A stretch of 20,544 nucleotides of DNA from positions 1-20,544 of the forward strand of contig CANDFO010000041.1 in assembly GCA_947384055.1 (NCBI GenBank), written 5' to 3'. Below the pieces are notes generated by a model. That model worked only from the letters and a program-made list of their open reading frames with translations, was not told the origin of the DNA and did not search any database. This document shows, piece after piece, positions 1-5,659 of the stretch. Position 1 is the first letter of the stretch. The number at the start of each line of letters is the position of its first letter. A program made the position numbers and the translations under genes. Source of the stretch: an uncultured Flavonifractor sp. (GTDB lineage Bacteria > Bacillota > Clostridia > Oscillospirales > Oscillospiraceae).

Positions 1-52
1 CATTCAAACTTTTTGTCCGTGTTTTGTTCCACTGGGAATCTAAAAAACAATA

Positions 53-87
53 CCCGGGCCCGGGGCGCTCCCTGGGGCGCGCCCGGG
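53..87. repeat. GC-rich inverted repeat in non-coding left edge
   Basis: Bases 1-153 hold no convincing gene. Within them CCCGGGC at 53-59 is the reverse complement of GCCCGGG at 81-87, enclosing a G/C-rich loop that itself contains two GGGGCGC-like blocks. It lies next to the repeat-type hairpin at 100-130 and may be part of the same intergenic repeat. No function can be assigned. Confidence 0.35.
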
Positions 88-99
88 ACCTGGTTAGCT

Positions 100-130
100 T
101 GTCGAAAAAGGCCTTTGGCCTTTTTCGACA
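100..130 (-). terminator. Hairpin terminator, copy of a dispersed palindrome
   Basis: TGTCGAAAAAGGCC (100-113) and GGCCTTTTTCGACA (117-130) form a perfect 14-bp stem with loop TTT. The A5/T5 flanks around the GGCC core give the look of a bidirectional intrinsic terminator. It lies 24 bases beyond the stop codon of the PHP gene and probably ends that transcript. The same palindrome, with loop TCC, occurs at 9334-9364 as the right end of a MITE-like repeat, so this is also likely a repeat-derived end. Confidence 0.7.
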
Positions 131-153
131 GTCTGGTCCATATTCAGGCAGAA

Positions 154-969
154 TCAGAGTGCGTAAAAGAGGGGCGTCCTCTGGCGGTAGACACAGAGAT
201 AGCGGAAGCCCAAAGAGCGGATCAGTTCCACCGCCTGGGGGAAGGCCGCCGCCATGTGGTCGGGGCGGTGGGCGTCAGAGCCCAGGGTGAGAACCTCGCC
301 GCCCAGGTCCCGGTAGAGCGCCAGCACATCCCGCCACTGCTCCACAGTGGATCCGGCACTGGTGTTGCACTCGATGCCCTTCCCCTGAGCGATGACCGTC
401 CGGAAAATTTCTGCCAGCCGGTCCCACCAGGGGCGCAGGTCTAAGGCAAATTCCTTGGGCAGGTAACGCAGGGGGTAGATCACATGGCCCAGCACATCGT
501 AGCCACCGGTCCGGACCAGCTCCTCTAGCATGTCCATATAATCCTCCATAAGGGCCGCGCCCTCCTCCCGGCGGGTGCAGCCTCGGGCTACCGTGAAAAT
601 GCCCCGGCCGCCGGCGGCGGCGCTCTGGCTGTGGAGGGAGCCGATGACAAAGTCCAGCTCCGGCAGCTCCAGGGAGGCGTCAACGGCGGCGGGGTCCAGC
701 ACGCCGTTGCCCACCTCCACCCCCAGGCGCAGCTCGATTTTCCCCGCCCAGCGGTTCCGCAGGCGCTTCCACTGCTCCAGCGGGCGGCTCCAGTCGTAGA
801 CGGTAGGCAGGCGGTTTCCCTGCTGGTCCAGCAGGTTCCAGTGGTCGGTAACGCAGAGCTCCCGCACGCCCGCCGCCATCGCCGCCTTCGCCTGCTGCGC
901 CAGGGTCGCGGTAGAATCGGCGGAGCAGCGGGTGTGGAAGTGATAATCAGAGAGATACACGGCGTCCAT
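154..969 (-). CDS. PHP-domain phosphatase, histidinol-phosphatase (HisK/HisJ) type
   Basis: Predicted metal-dependent phosphoesterase of 271 residues, the usual size of PHP-family histidinol-phosphatases, which convert L-histidinol phosphate to L-histidinol in the cytoplasm. The PHP metal ligands are visible in order: HFH (H10, H12), TDH (D42, H43), GVEVG (E85), GSLHS (H113), LGHV (H162), ECNTSA (E200) and GSDAH (D232, H234). The ATG at 969 is chosen because AGGA and AGGGGA lie just upstream and the HxH motif starts at residue 10. The frame is open further upstream but has no family-like sequence there. It has its own promoter (1000-1029), so it need not be part of the kinase/ABC operon. No other his genes are nearby, so the substrate could be another phosphate ester. 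Confidence 0.88.
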   Translation of the reverse strand: MDAVYLSDYHFHTRCSADSTATLAQQAKAAMAAGVRELCVTDHWNLLDQQGNRLPTVYDWSRPLEQWKRLRNRWAGKIELRLGVEVGNGVLDPAAVDASLELPELDFVIGSLHSQSAAAGGRGIFTVARGCTRREEGAALMEDYMDMLEELVRTGGYDVLGHVIYPLRYLPKEFALDLRPWWDRLAEIFRTVIAQGKGIECNTSAGSTVEQWRDVLALYRDLGGEVLTLGSDAHRPDHMAAAFPQAVELIRSLGFRYLCVYRQRTPLFYAL

Positions 970-999
970 TCCCCTTCCTGTTTCTGTTCTTCGTTCGCT

Positions 1000-1029
1000 A
1001 TTGTACCACAGTGCCGCCGTCTGATTCAA
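1000..1029 (-). promoter_or_regulatory. Sigma-A type promoter of the PHP gene
   Basis: On the minus strand, -35 TTGAAT (1024-1029) and -10 TACAAT (1000-1005) are 18 bases apart, and TGG directly before the -10 gives an extended -10. The expected start point is about 25 bases before the ATG at 969. This separates the PHP gene transcriptionally from the upstream kinase gene. Confidence 0.7.
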
Positions 1030-1082
1030 CGGCCAACCTTGCTCAATTCCCGGACGGAACGGCCCCGTTCTTTGTCTTATTT

Positions 1083-2015
1083 CTATACGGCCTGTCCGCG
1101 GGCGGCGGGAAACGCCCCTGTTTTCCAGACAATCCGCACCGCGAACATGCCGTTTTCCAGCTCGGCCCCCACTGCGCACCCCATCTGTCCGGCCAGCGCC
1201 TTCACAATGGCCAGGCCCAGCCCGGTGTTGCGGCCGGTACGCATTTTGTCGGCGGTAAAAAACCGGTCGAATACATGTGGCAGGTCCTCCGGGGAGAGCT
1301 CCCCCGCGCCGTTGCGGAAGAGGCTCACCACCTGCCCGTCTTCTAAAAAGAGGCGCACCTCCATTTTACCCTCACCGTGGTCCAGGGCGTTGCGGATCAG
1401 GTTGGTAAACACCCGCAGAACCCCCGCGGGGTCGGCCAGCACCGGGGGAAGTCCCTCCTGAAGGTCCACCGCCACATCAAAGCCCGCGTCGGTAAAGTCG
1501 TTGTAAAAGGATACCAGCAGACCGGAGAGACTGGCGTACAGGTCCACCCGCTCCCGCTGGATGGGGTACTCGCCGCCCTCCAGCCGGGACAGGTCGTAGA
1601 AGCTGGTAATCAGGCTCTGGAGCGCTTTGGCCCGCCCCTTGACCACACCGAGGTATTCCCGGCGCTCCTCGGCTCCCAGGTTCTCGTCCTCCAGCAGCTG
1701 GATATAGCCCAGAATGGAGGTCAGAGGGGTGCGCAGGTCGTGGGAGACGTTGGCAATCTGCCGCCGCAGGGTCCGCTCCCGCTCCAGACCGGCGGCCTGC
1801 TCCGCCTGGCGCAGCTCCAGCAGGACGTTCACCGCGTCCAGCAGCTCCTCCGCCGGGGCGTTGGGGGTGCGCAGGCGCACCCGGACGTTGGAGCCCGTCA
1901 GCTCCAGCTCCCGCAGCTGTCTGGCCGCCGATTTCAGGGCCCGCCGCTGGCTCCAGCTCCAGGCAGCCAGCCACAGGCACAGGGGAACCAGCAAACCGCA
2001 CAGCAGAACCGCCAT
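1083..2015 (-). CDS. Membrane sensor histidine kinase, no adjacent response regulator
   Basis: 310-residue sensor kinase. Residues about 1-22 form one hydrophobic membrane segment with almost no extracellular loop. A charged linker or coiled coil follows, then the HisKA dimerisation domain with phospho-acceptor H92 in NVSHDLRTPLTS, and a HATPase domain with the N box NLIRNALDHGEG (about 206-216), F box FDRFFTADK (about 249-257) and G2 box TGLGLAIVK (about 264-272). The usual D-x-G-x-G of the G1 box is degenerate (RNGAGEL). Kinases with such a minimal sensor often sense through a partner ABC transporter, which fits the four transporter genes just upstream. Start: ATG at 2015 with GGGAGGA 7 bases before it. 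The oddity is that no response regulator is encoded in the operon or elsewhere in the window. Confidence 0.9.
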   Translation of the reverse strand: MAVLLCGLLVPLCLWLAAWSWSQRRALKSAARQLRELELTGSNVRVRLRTPNAPAEELLDAVNVLLELRQAEQAAGLERERTLRRQIANVSHDLRTPLTSILGYIQLLEDENLGAEERREYLGVVKGRAKALQSLITSFYDLSRLEGGEYPIQRERVDLYASLSGLLVSFYNDFTDAGFDVAVDLQEGLPPVLADPAGVLRVFTNLIRNALDHGEGKMEVRLFLEDGQVVSLFRNGAGELSPEDLPHVFDRFFTADKMRTGRNTGLGLAIVKALAGQMGCAVGAELENGMFAVRIVWKTGAFPAARGQAV

Positions 2016-2040
2016 GACACATTCCTCCCCACAGGCCGAA

Positions 2041-2063
2041 AGCGCGTCCCCTACGGACGCGCT
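2041..2063. other. Hairpin between second permease and kinase gene
   Basis: AGCGCGTCC (2041-2049) and GGACGCGCT (2055-2063) form a perfect 9-bp stem with a 5-base loop in the 115-base gap between the permease and the kinase. On the minus strand it is followed by only a short T run, so it could be a weak terminator or attenuator lowering kinase expression, or an mRNA processing or stability element. Confidence 0.5.
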
Positions 2064-2130
2064 CCGGCCGCATCAATCTTGTTTTCCGGAAGACCTCTCA
2101 GCGGCCCTCCCCGCGGGCGGGAGCGCGGAG

Positions 2131-2886
2131 CTAACGGATATCCCGCCGCCGCAGGGCCAGCAGGCCCGCCGCCGAAGTGACCGCCAGCCAGCCGGTCCCC
2201 ACCATCCAGCACAGCCCCAGAAACCGCGGGGTCATCTGCCCGCTCAGATGGTCGGACAGCAGCAGGGTCCAGGGCATGAGCACGCTCTGCGCGGCGCCCG
2301 GGGTACTCAGGTCAACCCGCCCGCCGGTCAGAAGCAGCAGAACGCCGGCGACAACAGACTGTCCAAAAAAGAAGCCGGTGAAATACAGGGTGATCCAGAC
2401 GGACTGGCTGCGGATGACGGTGGCCAGCATATGGCAAAGGCCCAGCATGCCGCACCACACCGGCAGGGCCGCCGTCAGGCAGAACCCCAGAATCACCAGA
2501 GCCGTCAGCTCCTCCCGGATGCCGCCGTGGGGGAGGAACAGCCAGCCGCTGACAAGCACCCCGCCCACCAGCACGGCGCACAGGGCCAGACCCAGCAGAA
2601 TGCCGCTGAACAGCTTGCCCAGATAGATCTCCTCCCGCCGCAGGCCGAAGGATACCTCGTTGCGCAGGGTCTCTCCAAATCCGCTGTCCACCAGCTGGGT
2701 CAGCGCCGGCACCGCCACAAACCCCGTTATCATGGTATCGCACACCCCGGCGGCCAGGGCCGGAAAGCTGCTCCCGCTGTATATGAACCCAAACAGGTGG
2801 GTCAGAAAGAGCAGGATTCCCATTACCAGATAGAAGTTCCCCCGCCGGGAGACCTTCCACAGCTCCGCCTTGATATAGTTGAGCAC
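2131..2886 (-). CDS. ABC-2 type transporter permease, second copy (lantibiotic-immunity-like)
   Basis: 251-residue integral membrane protein with about six hydrophobic segments, a short basic N-terminus before the first segment, and a C-terminal ALRRRDIR tail. It is clearly paralogous to the permease at 3021-3776. Both have the motif NEVS(F/Y)G....IYLGKL after the second segment, LFPHG or FLPHG in the third loop and an R/K-rich D/E-I-R end. The pair with a single ATPase resembles the two-permease transporters of the lantibiotic-immunity/bacitracin-resistance type. That comparison rests on arrangement and motif style, and the substrate is unknown. The start is GTG at 2886 with AGGAGG a few bases upstream. 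Confidence 0.85.
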   Translation of the reverse strand: MLNYIKAELWKVSRRGNFYLVMGILLFLTHLFGFIYSGSSFPALAAGVCDTMITGFVAVPALTQLVDSGFGETLRNEVSFGLRREEIYLGKLFSGILLGLALCAVLVGGVLVSGWLFLPHGGIREELTALVILGFCLTAALPVWCGMLGLCHMLATVIRSQSVWITLYFTGFFFGQSVVAGVLLLLTGGRVDLSTPGAAQSVLMPWTLLLSDHLSGQMTPRFLGLCWMVGTGWLAVTSAAGLLALRRRDIR

Positions 2887-2904
2887 GGTCTCCCTCCTGT
2901 CCCG

Positions 2905-3021
2905 TCACCGGCGGCGCCTGCGCAGCAGCCCCGCCAGCACAGCCAGCCCCAGCAGCACGGCCGCCGCCGGGAGCACCCCTCCAAACCTGGATTTTTTTAT
3001 TTTCTTGACCCGCCGCCTCAT
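2905..3021 (-). CDS. 38-residue single-span basic membrane peptide
   Basis: Small gene between the two permeases, starting at ATG 3021. The stop codon of the upstream permease and this ATG overlap as TAATG, and AAGGAG sits 8 bases upstream, so translation is well supported. The product has a very basic N-terminus (MRRRVKKIKKSR), one hydrophobic span (about residues 15-33) and a run of five arginines at the C-terminus. No family is recognised. Its position suggests a small transporter subunit, assembly factor or kinase-transporter connector. This is inference. A spurious ORF is possible but less likely given the RBS and overlap. Confidence 0.6.
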   Translation of the reverse strand: MRRRVKKIKKSRFGGVLPAAAVLLGLAVLAGLLRRRRR

Positions 3022-3776
3022 TACCGGATCTCCTTCTTTTGAAACGCTGCCAGCCCCACAAGGGTGCTGACCGTCAGCCAGGCCAGGCCCACAACCCAGC
3101 ACAGCCCCACATAGCCCCAGTCAAAGAGAGTGTTCCTCAGGTTTTCTACCATGAACGGGAGTGTAAACTGCCGGATCACCTCAAATACCGGATGAACCAC
3201 CAATCCCAGAACCTGGAACACCGTGGGTACCACCGCCATAATTCCGACAGAGGTAAAGGCGGCGGCGGTGTTGCTGTTGATGAGGAAATAGCAGGCCATC
3301 ACCAGCCCCTGCGCGCCCAGCCACAGGGGGAACGCTCCCGCCAGGCAGTACCCCAGGATCTGCCAGACCAGGCCGTCCTCCTCCCCGTGGGGAAAAAGCA
3401 TCCAGCACAGGCCCACGTAGACTCCCAGCAGGACCACACAGGCTGCAACCGCCACCAGCGTGGCCACCAGCAGCTTGCCCAGGTAGATGCGCGCCCGGGG
3501 CACACCGTAAGAGACCTCATTTTTCAGGGTGTTATTTTTGTACTGGTCGGAAAACACGATGTCTCCGGTGATAAGGGTGGCGTAGAGGCCTACGCTGAGG
3601 ATCAGCGCCACCATCTGGGCGGTAGACTGGAAGGTCATGCCAATGTTGCCCCAGTGGAAGCTGAGCCAGAAGCTGAATACCAGCGCCGCAACGCCCAGCA
3701 GCGTGACCGCCAGGGCCATATGGAAATAGAACCGTCGAAACGCTTTGGAACACTCGGCTGTGAGATAGTTACGCAT
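3021..3776 (-). CDS. ABC-2 type transporter permease, first copy (lantibiotic-immunity-like)
   Basis: 251-residue membrane protein with about six hydrophobic segments. It is predicted to form the membrane channel with its paralogue at 2131-2886, driven by the ATPase encoded immediately upstream. It shares the NEVSYG....IYLGKL signature and ends in FQKKEIR. The ATG at 3776 (MRNYL) is preferred over the in-frame GTG at 3785 because GGAGGT overlaps that GTG and lies 8 bases before the ATG. The start overlaps the ATPase stop by 8 bases, implying translational coupling. Export of a peptide or lipid-II-binding antibiotic is a guess from the family, not from the sequence. Confidence 0.87.
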   Translation of the reverse strand: MRNYLTAECSKAFRRFYFHMALAVTLLGVAALVFSFWLSFHWGNIGMTFQSTAQMVALILSVGLYATLITGDIVFSDQYKNNTLKNEVSYGVPRARIYLGKLLVATLVAVAACVVLLGVYVGLCWMLFPHGEEDGLVWQILGYCLAGAFPLWLGAQGLVMACYFLINSNTAAAFTSVGIMAVVPTVFQVLGLVVHPVFEVIRQFTLPFMVENLRNTLFDWGYVGLCWVVGLAWLTVSTLVGLAAFQKKEIR

Positions 3777-4692
3777 GGCGGACACCTCCGATCATAGACA
3801 GGAAATAGTTTTCCAAATCAGCCCCCTTGTTTTCCGCCGCCAGCAGGGAGACTCCGCCGCCGACCAGGGCCTGCGTGACCTGCTCCGGCCGGTCCAGGCA
3901 GCCGTAGAGCCGGAGAACATTGCCGGGAAGTACCTCATAGTCCAGCGTCCCCAGCTTCTGCTCCAGCACCAGGGCGGCCCTGGAGGGGTCGTTCACCTGA
4001 AGCTCCAGGCAAGCCCGGCATTTCTCCCGCAGAGCTTTGGCTGAAATCTGCTCCAGCATAACGCCCTTGTCGATGAAGCCGTAGCAGGTGGCCAGATTGC
4101 TCAGCTCCGGTAGAATGTGGCTGGAGATGAGAATGGTGGTCTGCCGCTGACGGCTCAAGTCCAGGAGAATGTTGCGGAACTCCACAATGCCCTCCGGGTC
4201 CAGGCCGTTGATCGGCTCATCCAGCAGCAGCAGGTCCGGCCGGTTCATCAGGGCCAGCGCCAGGCCCAGCCGCTGCTTCATGCCCAGGGAAAAGTGCTTG
4301 AACTTTTTCTTCCCGGCGCCGGACAGCCCCACGGCCTCCAAAGCCTCCTCCGCCACGTGCCGCCCGGGAATCCCCCGCTGGAGGCGGTAGTACTCCAGAT
4401 TGTCCAGGGCGCTGAGATAGGGGTAAAAGCTGGGCGTCTCCACCATTACCCCGGTGCGGGCCCGCATCCGGCTCAGCGCCCGCTCTCCGGTGGCGCCAAA
4501 CAGGATAATTTCTCCTGCGGTGGGGATGGTCTGGGCCGTAACCATGCGGATAATCGTGGTCTTGCCCGCCCCGTTCAGCCCCACCAGCCCGTAGATCTCT
4601 CCCCGCCCGATGCTCAGGTCGGCCTGGTCCACGGCCACATTGCCCCCATAGCGTTTGGTCAGGCCGTGCAGCTCTAATACGTTCTCTGCCAT
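3769..4692 (-). CDS. ABC transporter ATP-binding protein (antibiotic/lantibiotic-type)
   Basis: 307-residue cytoplasmic ATPase that powers the two permeases encoded downstream. Visible motifs are Walker A GLNGAGKTT (38-46), Q-loop region about 86-92 (VETPSFY, with E in place of the usual Q), signature FSLGMKQR (about 134-141), Walker B LLLLDEP (154-160) with D-loop GLD, and H-switch SSH (about 190-192). The E-for-Q change in the Q-loop is typical of lantibiotic-immunity-type ATPases (MutF/NukF/BcrA-like). The C-terminal 100 residues are the accessory domain usual in this subfamily. It is the first gene of a five-gene operon. The ATG at 4692 follows AAAGG. Regulation is probably by the repeats at 4752-4780. 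Confidence 0.92.
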   Translation of the reverse strand: MAENVLELHGLTKRYGGNVAVDQADLSIGRGEIYGLVGLNGAGKTTIIRMVTAQTIPTAGEIILFGATGERALSRMRARTGVMVETPSFYPYLSALDNLEYYRLQRGIPGRHVAEEALEAVGLSGAGKKKFKHFSLGMKQRLGLALALMNRPDLLLLDEPINGLDPEGIVEFRNILLDLSRQRQTTILISSHILPELSNLATCYGFIDKGVMLEQISAKALREKCRACLELQVNDPSRAALVLEQKLGTLDYEVLPGNVLRLYGCLDRPEQVTQALVGGGVSLLAAENKGADLENYFLSMIGGVRHA

Positions 4693-4725
4693 TTGGCATC
4701 AGCCTTTCTGTTGGATTGTGGGGCT

Positions 4726-4731
4726 ATTATA
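4726..4731 (-). promoter_or_regulatory. -10 element of the ABC/kinase operon promoter
   Basis: A consensus TATAAT on the minus strand lies 33 bases before the ATG at 4692. At the standard 17-base spacing the -35 position reads AGCGGC, which is not a -35 element. The promoter therefore looks dependent on an activator, consistent with the direct repeats starting 20 bases further upstream. Confidence 0.65.
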
Positions 4732-4751
4732 AACCGTGGCCCATAACCGCC

Positions 4752-4780
4752 GCTAAAGCAAAGCTAAAGAAATGTTAAAG
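4752..4780 (-). promoter_or_regulatory. Three 11-bp-spaced direct repeats, likely OmpR-family regulator site
   Basis: GCTAAAG (4752-4758), GCTAAAG (4763-4769) and GTTAAAG (4774-4780) repeat at exactly 11 bases, one helical turn. Read on the minus strand the unit is CTTTA(A/G)C. The array ends 20 bases upstream of the -10 of the ABC operon, overlapping the place of the missing -35. Direct repeats with 11-bp period over a poor -35 are the standard arrangement for OmpR/PhoB-class response regulators. Such a regulator would be the expected partner of the kinase at 1083-2015. Confidence 0.65.
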
Positions 4781-4854
4781 TTTACGTTTCAGATAATGCC
4801 TGAAATCGCTCCACAGCCCGGCGCGCGCGGGGAGGGGAAAACACCCGGCGGATG

Positions 4855-4883
4855 TTGAAAAGAGCCGCTGCGTATGCTATACT
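4855..4883 (+). promoter_or_regulatory. Near-consensus promoter of the 201-residue protein gene
   Basis: -35 TTGAAA (4855-4860) and -10 TATACT (4878-4883) are separated by exactly 17 bases, with TGC before the -10 (extended -10). The expected start point is around 4890. It serves the plus-strand gene at 4927. Between this promoter and the divergent one lies the inverted repeat TTTCAG-N7-CTGAAA (4787-4805), a possible operator. Confidence 0.8.
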
Positions 4884-4926
4884 ACAGACAGTTCGTTTCA
4901 GACAACGGGAAAGGAGTAGCGACAAC

Positions 4927-5532
4927 ATGAGCATGAAAGTCAGCAGCGACTATGTGCTGGACCGGATAGGCCTGACCTATCAGGCCCAGGGGACGGCGGG
5001 GAAAACGGAGGAATTTTCTGCGGCATTGCAGCAGGAACTGCAATCTGCCGTTTCTGACAGACAGGAAATCCTGGATTCTCTCTCTGAGCGCGCAAAAGAC
5101 ACCCTGAATCTGCTGAAAAATTCCGGGGACAAGGTTGAAGAGGAGGATTGGCTGGCTCTGCTGGAGGAATTGAAGGACGCCGGGGCGATCAGCGAGAGCG
5201 ACTTTACATACACCCGGACGGATTTACAGCTGATACCGATTCCGGCAAAGATGGTAGACGGGAAATTCGTTCAGCTTATAACGGAGCCCGTCTTGTCTGA
5301 GAGCAGTCACAGCCACATGTCCGAAGCGCTCAGAAAACTGATCGAATGGCCCTGTGACCCGCTGAACATGCTGGACCAGTGGGAGCTTCTGCTGAAAAAG
5401 TGGAAGGGAAATCTTATGGTGGACTGCCGCGGGCAGCTGGGGTGCGACATGGCCTCCGCTTTTTCAGGGCTCGACGCGCAGGCAGGGGCCTGCTCCAGAG
5501 TGGCGCAGGTCGTCAGGGCGCTGATTGGCTGA
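4927..5532 (+). CDS. Uncharacterised 201-residue soluble protein
   Basis: Not recognised. The product is a soluble, mostly helical, acidic protein without a signal peptide or membrane span. Residues about 25-90 are rich in E, Q, K and L with helix or coiled-coil character, and the C-terminal half carries five cysteines (WPCDP, VDCRGQLGCD, GACSR). The ATG at 4927 is chosen because AAAGGAG lies 10 bases upstream and the strong promoter at 4855-4883 feeds it. The frame is open 75 bases further upstream but that part overlaps the promoter. Base composition is more A/T-rich than the neighbouring genes, which could mean low constraint or acquisition. It is a single-gene unit ending at the hairpin 5585-5610, divergent from the ABC operon, with no functional link visible. 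Confidence 0.8.
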   Translation: MSMKVSSDYVLDRIGLTYQAQGTAGKTEEFSAALQQELQSAVSDRQEILDSLSERAKDTLNLLKNSGDKVEEEDWLALLEELKDAGAISESDFTYTRTDLQLIPIPAKMVDGKFVQLITEPVLSESSHSHMSEALRKLIEWPCDPLNMLDQWELLLKKWKGNLMVDCRGQLGCDMASAFSGLDAQAGACSRVAQVVRALIG

Positions 5533-5584
5533 CGGTTTTTTACGGCCTGCGGACAGAAACAAGCGAAGAGACAGACGGAATTGA

Positions 5585-5610
5585 GGGCCCGCGCCGGTTG
5601 GCGCGGGCCC
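5585..5610. terminator. Strong hairpin between convergent genes
   Basis: GGGCCCGCGC (5585-5594) and GCGCGGGCCC (5601-5610) form a perfect 10-bp G/C stem with a 6-base loop. It sits between the ends of the plus-strand gene at 4927-5532 and the minus-strand topoisomerase gene at 5660-7651 and probably terminates both. No T run follows directly on either strand (a T5 lies 16 bases later on plus), so efficiency is uncertain. Confidence 0.5.
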
Positions 5611-5659
5611 CTGCTGGTTCCGGCTTTTTGCGGTGCGTTTGGACCTGCGAATGCAGGTG

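Noticed and set aside
1057..1070. GAACGG/CCGTTC hairpin followed by TTTGTCTTAT on the plus strand
   Set aside because: It would terminate only an antisense transcript and has a 2-base loop. No plus-strand gene precedes it.
970..1179. Upstream extension of the PHP gene frame (70 extra codons)
   Set aside because: It covers the promoter at 1000-1029 and part of the kinase gene. The HxH motif sits at the normal distance from ATG 969.
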